Positions 1 through 9,171 of a stretch of 64,000 nucleotides of DNA are shown in pieces. The notes under the pieces are model-generated. The model was not told the DNA's origin. It ran no database searches and saw only the letters and a list, made by a program, of their open reading frames with translations. Origin of the DNA: Flavobacteriales bacterium (GTDB lineage Bacteria; Bacteroidota; Bacteroidia; Flavobacteriales_F; PHOS-HE28). The position numbers were made by a program, and so were the translations under genes. The stretch lies in assembly GCA_016702645.1 (NCBI GenBank), contig JADJDP010000018.1, positions 30,828 to 94,827 of the forward strand, written 5' to 3'. The first letter of the stretch is position 1. Each line of letters starts with the position of its first letter.

Positions 1-177
1 CGGCACGGTGTACCATGTTGTTGGCCGTTACTATCGGCGCTGGATGACGAGATCGTGGACGATCGGGAGGAGGTCGTACCGCCCGAGAAGTCCTTCCGCT
101 TCCAGAAGAATGTGCGCGAAAAGGACATGGAGCCTTGGACGAAAGAAGGAGCGCTGGACCCCGGCAGTGCGTTCTAG
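1..177 (+). CDS. C-terminal end of an unidentified protein (partial)
   Basis: Frame 1 is open from the first base of the window and stops with TAG at 175-177. The last 45 or so residues are strongly charged and typically protein-like (DDEIVDDREEVVPPEKSF, then FQKNVREKDMEPWTKEG) and end in PGSAF. Codon use matches the neighbours. I do not recognise the family and the start lies outside the window. It is convergent with the lipoprotein gene that ends at 206, leaving a 28-base gap. Confidence 0.55.
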   Translation, partial: RHGVPCCWPLLSALDDEIVDDREEVVPPEKSFRFQKNVREKDMEPWTKEGALDPGSAF

Positions 178-205
178 CACCTCCTGCAGGAGTTCATGGG
201 ATCCG

Positions 206-673
206 CTACTTCTTCAAGATCAACTCTGCTGTCGTGAGCTTCAATGCCCCGGGGTCCGAGGCCACTAGGATCGCCAGGAAGGTGTACGTGCCGTCCACCG
301 GGATGGTAACGTTGGTGTTCTTGCCGGTGAAGCTCCACGCGGTGTGCCCGCCGAAGGTGCTCTGCATTTCGCCCACGGTGATGTTCTTCTCCGTGGGATC
401 CACTTCCAGTTCCTGCACGATGATGCTATCGCGCAGCAAGCGCACGCGCCAGCGCAGGTCCACATTACCGTCGTACTCCATGTCCATGTGCGACCAAAGC
501 GCAACTTCTTCGTTCTTGCTCAACGCCACGCTGGTTTCGGCCATCACGATGTTGTCGTCGGTGCTCACGGCGTTCACTGTCATGCGGCCGATCTCCTTGC
601 CGGTGAGCGCTTCACAGGAGGGGAGGAGCAAGGTGCTGCAAAGAGCAGCCAGGCAGAGAATTTGCGCGCGCAT
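206..673 (-). CDS. Small predicted lipoprotein
   Basis: A 155-residue protein. I chose the ATG at 673 because it places a clean lipoprotein signal at the N-terminus: a basic start (MRAQ), a hydrophobic core and a lipobox LLPSC with Cys at about residue 20. A longer in-frame ORF reaches 1081, but that extension overlaps the opposite-strand lipoprotein gene and looks random. The mature part is rich in beta-type sequence (VDLRWRVRLLRDSIIVQELE, VPVDG-like turns), as in small Ig-like outer-membrane lipoproteins. Function unknown. It is divergent from the next lipoprotein (starts 76 bases apart), so the two may share a control region at 674-748. Confidence 0.7.
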   Translation of the reverse strand: MRAQILCLAALCSTLLLPSCEALTGKEIGRMTVNAVSTDDNIVMAETSVALSKNEEVALWSHMDMEYDGNVDLRWRVRLLRDSIIVQELEVDPTEKNITVGEMQSTFGGHTAWSFTGKNTNVTIPVDGTYTFLAILVASDPGALKLTTAELILKK

Positions 674-748
674 GAGTTGGTGATGGACTTGTTCAAAGAT
701 GCTGGATCCTCCTTTGTCCGCGCGATGGGGGGCGTCTACCTTTCCGGT

Positions 749-1198
749 ATGAAGCGCCACCTTATCATCCTCGCGAGTGGCATGCTGCTGTGCGCCACCG
801 TGCTGAACGCATGCAAGAAGGACGAGGACGAGGATGCTTGTTTCTACACACCCACACCACGCATCGACCTGAACTCCTGGCCGACGGGTCTTGGCACGGG
901 TGGCACGTGGAGCGTTCAACGCGATAGCATTCCGCTGAACGTTTACGTGGTGGCCGACAAGAGCAGCGATCCGCAGGATGTGAAGTTGACATCGGTGATC
1001 GTGCGCATCCTGGCCACCGCCACGGACAGCGTGCTCTACGCGGAGGACCGCGTGCCGCAGAGCTTCAACACCTCGTTCCAAACCACGGTATCCATCGGCA
1101 ATATCTCCGCCGATCTGCCAGCGAGCTTGCGCATAACCACCACCAACGGATGCGGTTACAGCGATGCCGTGGTGCGCAACCTGCTGATCACCCCGTGA
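749..1198 (+). CDS. Small predicted lipoprotein
   Basis: A 149-residue protein. The start MKRHLIILASGMLL gives a hydrophobic stretch followed by a lipobox-like LNAC, with Cys at about residue 20, and then an acidic linker KKDEDEDAC. An acidic or charged linker after the Cys is common in Bacteroidota surface lipoproteins. The rest is beta-rich with two Cys (DAC, NGC) that could pair. An upstream in-frame ATG at 725 would put seven extra residues before the signal and is less likely. No known domain is recognised. It is divergent from the lipoprotein gene that starts at 673. Confidence 0.7.
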   Translation: MKRHLIILASGMLLCATVLNACKKDEDEDACFYTPTPRIDLNSWPTGLGTGGTWSVQRDSIPLNVYVVADKSSDPQDVKLTSVIVRILATATDSVLYAEDRVPQSFNTSFQTTVSIGNISADLPASLRITTTNGCGYSDAVVRNLLITP

Positions 1199-1205
1199 GC
1201 GTGTT

Positions 1206-1577
1206 TCACGTTCCCACTTCCGCGTAGGCCTCCACCTTCTTCACCAGGGTCTCCTGGTCCACCACCATGCTGCGGCGTGGATCGCGTGCATCGGCCACGC
1301 GGTACATGACGGTGCCGCGCCGCGGGTTCCACCAGCGTGCTTTGATGATGCGCTCGTGCGGGCCCAGCTCGAACTTGTCGCCCACGCAGAAGCGGGCCCA
1401 GCTGTTCAGCTCCGCCACGATCTGCCCAAAGGTGACCTCCCCATCGATCTTCAACTCACCACTGGGGGTGTACCAATGCAATACGTAGGTGTAGCCCTCG
1501 GCGCTGTCGAAACGGTTCTTCACCGGGCCCACCTGCCCATGCCACACCACGAGGTCCTTCTTCTTGAAGCGATACAT
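1206..1577 (-). CDS. Conserved-looking hypothetical protein, about 123 aa
   Basis: Starts with ATG at 1577 (MYRFKKKDLVVWHG) and has no signal peptide, so it should be cytoplasmic. The sequence alternates basic and aromatic residues (YVLHWYTPSGELKIDGEV, KARWWNPRRGTVMYRV), which suggests a small beta-barrel or SH3/Tudor-like fold. That is inference only; I do not recognise the family. It lies downstream of the cyclase that ends at 1694, on the same strand, with a 116-base gap holding a small hairpin. Confidence 0.6.
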   Translation of the reverse strand: MYRFKKKDLVVWHGQVGPVKNRFDSAEGYTYVLHWYTPSGELKIDGEVTFGQIVAELNSWARFCVGDKFELGPHERIIKARWWNPRRGTVMYRVADARDPRRSMVVDQETLVKKVEAYAEVGT

Positions 1578-1581
1578 GCTT

Positions 1582-1605
1582 GCCGGGATTTTCGTCAGGC
1601 CCGGC
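1582..1605 (-). terminator. Weak hairpin downstream of the cyclase gene cluster
   Basis: GCCGGG at 1582-1587 pairs with CCCGGC at 1600-1605 across a 12-base loop. It lies after the last cyclase of the 1.7-7.6 kb run, just ahead of the next minus-strand start. There is no clear U-tract, so a terminator role is only possible. Confidence 0.25.
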
Positions 1606-1693
1606 GGTAATAAGGTAGGGGTATGGAAGCCCGGTTCCCACGGTGGACTTGGTCTCTACAGCCCGATCGCCGTCCCCTTGTATGTTCCGTTGA

Positions 1694-3664
1694 TCAAGCG
1701 TACCCAACGAAGTACATCTCCATTTCCCCCTTGCCCTTCGCCTGCACTTTTCCGCGCGGCGTGAAGGTGAGACCCGGCTCGTCCTTCACCAACGCATAGG
1801 TCGCCTCGCTGATGTTCACCTGCCCAACTTCACCACTGCTCTCCATGCGGCTGGCGATGTTCACCGTATCGCCCCAGATGTCGTAGGCGAACTTCTTCAC
1901 ACCAACGATGCCCGCGACCACGGGCCCGGTATGGATGCCCACGCGCATGTCGAACGCGGGCTTGCCCAGCGCATCACGTTCCTTCTTCCGTGCGACCATG
2001 AAGGCTTGCATTTCGAGAGCCGCTTGAACGACACCCACTGGCTTTGACGACGCGGGAACAGGCAAACCACCCGCGCACATGTACGCATCGCCGATGGTCT
2101 TGATCTTTTCGATGCCGTGCGCGGTGATGATGCCATCGAAGGCCTTGAAGCAGGTATTGAGTTCCTCGACCAATTCCTGCGGCGAGAGTTTCTCGCTTGC
2201 TTCGGTGAAGCCTTTGAAGTCGGTGAAGAGGATGGTTACGTTGTCAAAGTGCTTCGCATCAGCGTGGCCCTTTGCTTTGAGCTCATGCGCGACCTCTTCG
2301 GGCAGGATGTTGAGCAGAAGGCCTTCGGAGATGTCCTTTTCCTTTTGGATCGCCGCCCTCGAGCGGCGTGTGTATCGCAAACGGCTCCAGAGGCTCCCGG
2401 CCAGCACCAGCGCGCCGATGCCGCTGAACAGGAACACATTGCGCCGGTTCTTCTCCCGTGCCACCACCGCTTCGTTCTCAAGCACCATGCGACGCCGTTG
2501 TTCGGCATTGGCCAGGCTGTCCGCCAGCTGCTGCTGTTCGAAGTCGGCGGCGAGCATGGCCCCTGTCAGACGGGAATCGGCCAGTGCTGCGTTGGCGGAA
2601 TCGCGCATCGTGTAGAACCGTTTCCAGGTGCGCATGGCGTTCCATGGATCGCCCAGGCCCTCATAGGCCATGGCCAACGGTCCCAGGTTATCGATGCTTT
2701 CCTTGGGCATCCCCCCCGCGGTGGCGATAGCCAGTCCTTCCGAGGCCGATCTGATCGCATCGGCGTACCGGTGAGCGCACAGGTATGCCCTGGCCTTGCA
2801 TGAGCATGCGTAACTGACATGGTCTTGACGTCGTGCAGGATGGCGCTGCCAAAAGGCGCGCATGCGTTCGAAGTGTTCCAACGCTCCTGCGCAATCACCC
2901 TTCCGAAGGAGTATCTCCGCTTCCGTTGCGCCTTGTTCCACGCGGTACGTGACTCTGCCTTGGTCCACCATCGTTTTGGCCCGCTCGATATGATCCTTAG
3001 CCTCGGTCAGATCGCCCAGTACCATCGCAACCTCGCTCAGTCGGAGCAACATGTTGTACTCTATCGCTGGATCCCGGCCGGAGGCAAGGTCAAGGCAGCG
3101 GTTATAGGTCTGTCCCGCACGCACAGGGTCTCCGATCGACCCCAAGGTGTAACCGATCAGGAGTAAGGGTCCTGCAGATCTCGGTGGTATCGCCCAACAC
3201 TTCGGCCCCGTTCAGGGCCCGCGCCAGATAGGTCGAGGCCATGTTCCACTGAGCAGCATGCACGAACAGTCGGCCGATCGCCAATTCGGTGTTCGTAACG
3301 GCCCGTGCATCCTCAGGCGGGTGAATGCGGAAAGGGCCTGCTGGTAATATGAAAGCTCGTGGACCACTTTTGTCGGTCTCTGTACATGTCGGCCAGGGAA
3401 CGGTTGGCGATCGCGTACTGAAGGACGAATTCCCTCGACAGGGTGTCCGCATTGTTCGGGATGATCCGATGGACGGCATCCAAGGGCGTCAACGTAGTGT
3501 CGGCAGGCATGCAGTGCAGCGAGCGCAGTCAACCTGTTCTGAAATTCGGCGCTGGTATCCGCCCAGACGCGCCACAAGGAATCTTGTCGGGCCGGTTGTG
3601 CGCAACAAGCAGCCGCTGTGATAAGCAGAAGCACTAGGAAGAGCGGGCGGGCTTGCGTCTTCAT
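1694..3664 (-). CDS. TPR-linked class III adenylate cyclase, frameshifted in its N-terminal half
   Basis: The ATG at 3664 opens a signal peptide (MKTQARPLFLVLLLITAAA). From about 3130 to 3560 the reading frame jumps several times, but each piece is TPR-like (YVDAL, IANRSLADMYRDRQKW, AAQWNMASTYLARAL), so the original protein was about 650 residues. From 3145 to the stop the frame is intact: TPR helices, a transmembrane segment (VFLFSGIGALVLAGSLW), a coiled linker, then the cyclase domain. Metal-binding Asp is present in FTDFKGF and in KTIGDAYM. The adenine-selecting Lys (IKTIGD) and Asp (YDIWGD) and the catalytic Asn/Arg (VNIASR) are all present, so ATP should be the substrate. It lies 3 bases downstream of the next cyclase and has its own upstream motif copy at 3708-3726. 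Confidence 0.85.
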
Positions 3665-3667
3665 TGA

Positions 3668-5569
3668 TCACGCGCAAGGTCGTGATCTTCTTCCGCTCCG
3701 TGACCCCGTGTTTCCACCTGTTCCGATCGTACTCGATCGGACGTTCCATACGAAGTACATCTCCATCTCCCCTTTCCCCTTGGCCTGCACTTTTCCGCGC
3801 GGCGTGAACATGAGACCCGGCTCATCCTTCACGAGCGTATAGGTCGATTCGCTGATGTTGACCTGCCCGACCTCGCCGGAGGACTCCATGCGACTGGCCG
3901 TGTTCACCGTATCGCCCCAGATGTCGTATGCGAATTTCTTTACGCCCACGATGCCCGCTACCACGGGGCCGGTGTGGATACCCACGCGCATCTCGAACGC
4001 GGGCTTGCCCAGCGCATCACGTTCCTTCTTGCGTGCGACCATGAACGCTTGCATTTCCAGTGCCGCTTGAACGACACCCGCTGGTGTGGACGACGACGGA
4101 ACAGGCAAGCCACCCGCGCACATGTACGCATCGCCGATGGTCTTGATCTTCTCGATGCCGCGTGCGGTGATGATGTGGTCGAAGGCCTTGAAGCAGGTGT
4201 TCAGTTCTTCCACCAGTTCCTGTGGCGACAGCTTCTCGCTTGCTTCGGTGAAGCCCTTGAAATCGGTGAAGAGGATGGTGGCCTCATCGAAGTGTTTCGC
4301 ATCGGCGTGGCCTTTCGCTTTCAGTTCTTCCGCGACTTCCTCCGGAAGTATGTTCAATAACAGCTCCTCGCTCCGCTGATGTTCCTTTCTGATGCGGTTG
4401 CGCTGCCGGAACACCACCAGGGAGAACGCGAGCACACCCAGCCCGGCGAACAGGAGGATGTTCCGGCGCGTGCGTTCGCGTTGCACTTCCACCTCGCGCT
4501 TCAACTCCATTTCGCGCAGTCGGGCAGCGCTCTTCAGGCTATCCGATGCGGCTTCCACCTGCGCGGTCAAACTGCGGGCATCGATCAGGCGTGCGATCAC
4601 TTTGATGCTGTCCTTCACATCGCTCAGGAGCTTCTGGTAGCGGAAGGCGCTGTCCAAGCGCCCTTGTTGCGCGTAACAGTCCGCGAGCAGGGCAGCCCCA
4701 CGTTCCTTTTCCAGGATCACCGGTATTCGCGCGGCCAGCTGGTAGCCCTTCTTAGCATAGAAGATGGCCGAGTCCAATTGGCCCTGCGTCTTCAATTCAT
4801 TCGCCAGACCGATATACGCTTGAGGCAGTTCCCTGGCTTCGCCGCGTTGCGCGAAGGTGGTGGCGACCCCTTTCCGGAAATACGACAGTGCCTCTTCCCG
4901 GTGTCCAAGGCGCGCGTGGATGCGGCCCAGATGGGTGAACGGGGTTCCCTGGTAGTCCAACCCGATGCGGGCCATCAACGCTTCCGCCAGTTCCTCGTTG
5001 CGCAGTGCGGAATCCAGCATGTTGAGCGCGAGATAGCACTCCCCCAGGTTCATGTAGGCGTAGGCCTGCATATCGAACTTGCCCTGGCGGGCGGCGGCAC
5101 TCACGTTGGGCCGGTAGTATTCGATGGCCTGCTCCCAGGCCCCTTGCCGCTTCAGGTTGTTGCCCATCGCGTTATGCATGTCGATCAGCGCGACCGAGTC
5201 ACCCCGGGATAGATAGTACTGCTCCGCCTTGTACGCGAGCTGCATGGACCTCCAGAGTTCTCCCTTGGTGTAGAGCACCTCCACCAAGCGACTTCCTATC
5301 CACACTTGCAAGGAGTCGGTGCCGTATTGTTCGGCCAAGGCGAGCGCTTGCTCCCCGTGTACGATGTTGCTATCGATCCGGAAGGATCCGAAGTTGTCCG
5401 CGATGAGGAAATGGGTCATCGCCAATTCCGTTCCCGGCTTCATCCCCGGCAAGAGTTGCCGGAGCGAGTCGATCCGGTGCTGGCGATCCGGTGGAAGTTG
5501 GGCTTGTGCCGCACTACCGAGCAACGGGATCAGAGCCAGGAGCAGCTTGGCCCTGAATGGGATGTTCAT
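3668..5569 (-). CDS. TPR-linked class III adenylate cyclase (intact)
   Basis: Intact, 633 aa. Signal peptide 1-23, TPR-like helices about 50-340, transmembrane helix 369-387, coiled linker to about 425, cyclase domain about 428-607. Visible residues: metal Asp436 (TDFKGF) and Asp480 (KTIGD), ATP-selecting Lys476 and Asp549 (YDIWG), transition-state Asn556 and Arg560. The topology puts the TPR region in the periplasm and the cyclase in the cytoplasm. The start ATG overlaps the stop of the upstream cyclase as ATGA (5566-5569), so translation is probably coupled. The C-terminus runs 26 residues past the family's usual MYFV end, and the upstream motif for the next gene lies inside that tail. A lost stop codon is therefore possible. 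Confidence 0.93.
   Translation of the reverse strand: MNIPFRAKLLLALIPLLGSAAQAQLPPDRQHRIDSLRQLLPGMKPGTELAMTHFLIADNFGSFRIDSNIVHGEQALALAEQYGTDSLQVWIGSRLVEVLYTKGELWRSMQLAYKAEQYYLSRGDSVALIDMHNAMGNNLKRQGAWEQAIEYYRPNVSAAARQGKFDMQAYAYMNLGECYLALNMLDSALRNEELAEALMARIGLDYQGTPFTHLGRIHARLGHREEALSYFRKGVATTFAQRGEARELPQAYIGLANELKTQGQLDSAIFYAKKGYQLAARIPVILEKERGAALLADCYAQQGRLDSAFRYQKLLSDVKDSIKVIARLIDARSLTAQVEAASDSLKSAARLREMELKREVEVQRERTRRNILLFAGLGVLAFSLVVFRQRNRIRKEHQRSEELLLNILPEEVAEELKAKGHADAKHFDEATILFTDFKGFTEASEKLSPQELVEELNTCFKAFDHIITARGIEKIKTIGDAYMCAGGLPVPSSSTPAGVVQAALEMQAFMVARKKERDALGKPAFEMRVGIHTGPVVAGIVGVKKFAYDIWGDTVNTASRMESSGEVGQVNISESTYTLVKDEPGLMFTPRGKVQAKGKGEMEMYFVWNVRSSTIGTGGNTGSRSGRRSRPCA
3708..3726 (-). 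promoter_or_regulatory. Copy of the recurrent GRAACWGGT motif, upstream of the cyclase at 1694-3664
   Basis: On the gene strand it reads GGAACAGGTGGAAACACGG and ends 44 bases before the ATG at 3664. It shares its core and orientation with the copies upstream of the genes starting at 12780, 15879, 20395, 43196, 46568, 60965 and 61160. Whether it is a promoter or a regulator site is not known. Confidence 0.4.
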
Positions 5570-7608
5570 GCCAACTTCGGTTGGTGGACAAAATACATCT
5601 CCATTTCCCCCTTGCCCTTCGCCTGCACTTTGCCGCGCGGCGTGAACGAGAGACCCGGCTCATCCTTCACCAGCGCATACGTGGCCTCGCTGATGTTCAC
5701 CTCGCCCACTTCACCGCTGCTCTCCATGCGGCTGGCGGTGTTCACTGTATCACCCCAGATATCGTAGGCGAACTTCTTCACGCCAACAATGCCAGCAACG
5801 ACCGGACCGGTGTGGATGCCCACACGCATCTCGAAGGCGGGCTTGCCCAATGCATCACGTTCATTCTTCCGTGCGATCATGAAGGCCTGCATCTCCAGTG
5901 CCGCATGAACGACACCCGCTGGCGTTGAAGACGAAGGAACGGGCAAGCCACCTGCGCACATGTACGCATCGCCGATGGTCTTGATCTTCTCGATACCGCG
6001 CGCGGTGATGATATGGTCGAAGGCTTTGAAACAGGTGTTCAGTTCTTCCACCAGTTCGGAAGGAGAGAGGTGCTCGGCGACGGAAGTGAAGCCTTTGAAG
6101 TCCGTGAAGAGGATGGTGACCAGTTCGAAGTGCTTGGCATCGGCGTGGCCTTTGGCCTTGAGTTCGTTGGCGACTTCCGCAGGCAGAATGTTGAGGAGCA
6201 GGGCGTCCGATCGCTTCTTCCCACGGTACACGGTAAAGGCCAGGGCCACCAGGAGGAGCAAGCCTCCGGCGATGGAGAAGGAGATGATGCGCTGTTGCCG
6301 CAATTGCGCTTCCTGCCGCTGGATCTCCAAGGCGCTTTCCCGTTCTTTCACGGTGCCTTCGTATGCGGCCACTGCGCCCTGGTTCGATACGGACTGCAGC
6401 GAATCGCTCATGCTGATGTAAGCCATGGCCTGTATAGTAGCCTTCTCTATGGCACCGCCCATGCGGTAGCGTAGCGCCAGTTCCTTGCGGTACTTCAGAA
6501 CAAGTGGAAGGTCGCTCATGACAATGGCCTGTTCCAAGGCGCGCTCGAGATGACGATCCGCCCCAGCACCGTCGCCAATGGACTTGCTCCAGAGGTAATT
6601 GCAATAGGCCACTTCGCGATTGCCGTCGGTGGAACTCAACGGCAATGGATCGGCCGCATCGAGCGCATTCAGCGAATCCAGTGAAATGCGAGCGCTATCC
6701 AGTTGACCTGCCCAGATGTAGACGGGGATGATGCGCGTCCAAGTCCTCGCCTTGTCCCGCGTATTCGTGGATAACTGGATCGAGAGCGCACGCCGGAAAT
6801 ACACCAAGGCCTGCAACGTGTCTCCACGATCGAGTTCAAGATCGCCGAGACTGAGCAACGTCGTTGCCGTTTGTTTCGAGTTCCGATCTCGCTGAAAGCC
6901 GCCCAAGGCCTCCTGCAGGAAGGGTTCAGCCCGGTCAGCATTGCCCCATTGTTGGTAGGCCCAACCGATCACCAGGGTCTCGTTGTTCACGGATCGGGGT
7001 TCGAATTCCATGTAGACCTCCCGAGCCTTCAGGTAGTGTTCCACGGCCAACGCGAATTGGCGACTGATCAGGTGGTAGCCACCCAGCCCATGATGGCACG
7101 ATCACATTGAGCCGGGGCCCGGTCCGTTCGTAGCGCTCAAGTGCATCCTGATAGAAGAGGAGCCGTTGCTCTTGCGCTCCCATATCGTTGAACACCGCGC
7201 GTATCTGGGTCAGCGGTGAGGTCATCCCTGCGGCTCGTTGATCGCATCCAACCGGGCAATGCTCTCCTTGAAAGCCGCAAGCGCTTCAGGATAGCGACGT
7301 TCCGCTTGGAAGCGTTCGGCATCGAAGGTGAGCGCCGTGGCCAGTCCCTTGGTATAGTTGAGTTCGGTCGCCAGCGCCCGCGCCTCATCCGCAAGGCGAT
7401 ACGCTTCGCCCATATCGCGTATGTCAAGGAACTCGTAGCCCAATGCATGGAGCAGGTCCACACGCGCAGTGGTCTTCCCTTCGGTCTTCAAGCGTATGCG
7501 CAACGAGTCGATCGCGTGCGACTGAGCGAACACCTGACCGGTGCCCAGAAGCACCCACAGCAAAAGGGGGCTGATGGTTCTCCCTATGCGTTGCTGTGCT
7601 CTTCCCAT
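5566..7608 (-). CDS. TPR-linked class III adenylate cyclase, two frameshifts
   Basis: Starts at the ATG at 7608 with signal peptide MGRAQQRIGRTISPLLLWVL. The first frame ends in NEPQG at 7222. The next begins with MTSPLTQIR and rejoins the main frame near 7060-7100. The paralogue at 46640-48647 reads VEQG-MDSPL across the same point, which shows that one G is missing from a G run near 7224. From about 7050 to the stop the protein is intact: TPR helices, one transmembrane helix (ISFSIAGGLLLLVALAFTVY), then the cyclase with FTDFKGF, KTIGDAYM, YDIWGD and VNTASR. The stop overlaps the start of the following cyclase (ATGA). First gene of a coupled three-cyclase run. Confidence 0.85.
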
Positions 7609-7661
7609 GGTCCAATCTACGGTTCACGTACGCTTCACAAAGACCTCCTTCGCTCCCTCGG

Positions 7662-7733
7662 AACTTCCAGGGACGAAATACATCCCCATCTCCCGCTAAC
7701 CCTGCACTATTCTGCGCGCAACGCGGAAGCCCT
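7662..7733 (-). pseudogene. Decayed C-terminal tail of another adenylate cyclase
   Basis: On the minus strand this stretch reads EMGMYFVPGSSEG-like, matching the invariant cyclase end KGKGEMEMYFV, and then stops at about 7630. The preceding bases align with the DNA coding for RGKVQAKGKGE, with several substitutions and a frame break. The same layout (cyclase tail ending FVxGSS, then a TPR cyclase start) is found at 48.65-48.72 kb upstream of the paralogue at 46640-48647. This is therefore the stump left when a two-cyclase segment was duplicated or truncated next to the hydrolase gene. Confidence 0.6.
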
Positions 7734-9140
7734 CTACAACTTCACCAACCTGCTCACGCGCTCCATGCGATCGTTCCCGATCAGAACGTGGTAGGTTCCC
7801 GGATCAAGCTGCCGCACATCGATACGCGAGGAACATTGCTGCGACAGGACGAGCTTCCCGGTCATGTCCGTGATCCGCACCACACCAACGCAGGTGCCGG
7901 CGGGAAGCGAGAAATGATCTTCCGCAGGGTTGGGGTACACCTGCACCTCAGCGGGCCGCACCAACTCCGGTGTTGAAACGGGCAGCACGATGGTACATGC
8001 GATGTCCGCGACATGTTCGTTGATGAGCTCATCCAGTTCGATCATGATCCTGTTGCGGATCGGCCAGAAGTTGCCTTCGCCGTTGGTAAGGATCAGCATG
8101 CCGGTGTTCGTGGCCACATCGAAGTCCATGTTGGTGCTGACGCCCATGTCACCACCACTGTGGCCCCACCATGTTCCATAAGCGTCGTCGTATGTATGGA
8201 AGCAGAGGCCCACGGCGGCATCGATGTCAGGCACCGCCGGAACGACCATGAGATCGGCGGTGGCCGTTTCCAGCAACTGCGTGCCGTCGAAGTTCCCATG
8301 GTTCATGTGGGTGTACATGAACTTGGCCAGTGACAGGGCCGTTGTGTGCAACATGCCGTCCGGATAGTCCGCGTAGCCGTAGAGGCCTGCGTCGGTGTAG
8401 GTGCCGGCCGCGTATGTGTACGGACGAGCCACCCGGGTAGTGTCCACTTCGCTGAGGAACCAGCCGGTGTTGTCCATGCACAGCGGCTGGAAGATGTTCT
8501 GGTTGCAATAGGTATTGAACGGCATGCCTGATACGGCTTCCACCACGTAACCGCACAGCGCGTAGGCAATGTTGCAGTACTGGTAGGTGCTGTTCGGCGC
8601 GAAGCTGTTGTAGTTCAACGCGGGGTCGTAGTCCGCACCGCTCGCATCCAGGTAGTTGAAGAGGAAATCGCCCAGCGGGGTGGTGGGGTCGCCCACGGTG
8701 TAGGGCATCAAGTCCCAGTTGTCTTGGATCGATGAGGTATGCGCCAGGCGCTGCTTGATGGTGATCACCGAATCGGGGTGGTTCGGCTTCACTACCGTGA
8801 AGGGGATGTGGTGGTTGACGGGATCGTCCAAGCCGACCGCGCCGTCCTCGACCAGTTGCATCAGCGCCGTTGCGGTGATGGTCTTGGAAACGGACGCCAA
8901 CATGAAGATGGTGCTGTCCGTGACCGGAGTGCTCAAATCGCGGTTGGCCAGGCCGTAGTTGCCGTACCACACGATCGCATCGTCCTTCACCAGCACGGCT
9001 GCCAGTCCCGAGATGTGCTGGGTGACCATTTGACTGCTGATGTAAGTGTCCAGTGCGCCCTGGGCGCTGGCTTCCGGAGAAGGGCACAAGGATCCGAACA
9101 AGAGGAGGGCGAAAGAAGTCAGGGTTTTCAGTTCGTTCAT
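7734..9140 (-). CDS. Secreted serine hydrolase of the beta-lactamase/DD-peptidase (class C) family with a T9SS sorting domain
   Basis: Intact, 468 aa. Signal peptide about 1-27. The class C serine hydrolase motifs are in order: S83-V-S-K86 (nucleophile and general base), Y188-C-N190 (the YxN motif) and H327-S-G329 (the KTG/HxG position). The C-terminal 70 residues (VYPNPAEDHF to VSRLVKL) form a type A T9SS sorting domain, so the enzyme should be exported through the outer membrane and released or anchored there. The substrate could be peptidoglycan peptides, beta-lactams or small esters; the sequence does not decide. It sits downstream of another T9SS gene on the same strand with a 31-base gap. 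Confidence 0.92.
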   Translation of the reverse strand: MNELKTLTSFALLLFGSLCPSPEASAQGALDTYISSQMVTQHISGLAAVLVKDDAIVWYGNYGLANRDLSTPVTDSTIFMLASVSKTITATALMQLVEDGAVGLDDPVNHHIPFTVVKPNHPDSVITIKQRLAHTSSIQDNWDLMPYTVGDPTTPLGDFLFNYLDASGADYDPALNYNSFAPNSTYQYCNIAYALCGYVVEAVSGMPFNTYCNQNIFQPLCMDNTGWFLSEVDTTRVARPYTYAAGTYTDAGLYGYADYPDGMLHTTALSLAKFMYTHMNHGNFDGTQLLETATADLMVVPAVPDIDAAVGLCFHTYDDAYGTWWGHSGGDMGVSTNMDFDVATNTGMLILTNGEGNFWPIRNRIMIELDELINEHVADIACTIVLPVSTPELVRPAEVQVYPNPAEDHFSLPAGTCVGVVRITDMTGKLVLSQQCSSRIDVRQLDPGTYHVLIGNDRMERVSRLVKL

Positions 9141-9171
9141 GACGATGATGTTGCGGGAGACCGGCGATCGT

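Noticed and set aside
206..1081. Long form of the first lipoprotein, starting at 1081
   Set aside because: The extension overlaps the opposite lipoprotein gene completely and would bury the signal peptide inside the protein.
7222..7225. Stop/start overlap in the cyclase at 5566-7608 as programmed frameshifting or two separate genes
   Set aside because: The paralogue is continuous across this point and one missing G explains the break; no slippery heptamer or downstream structure was seen.
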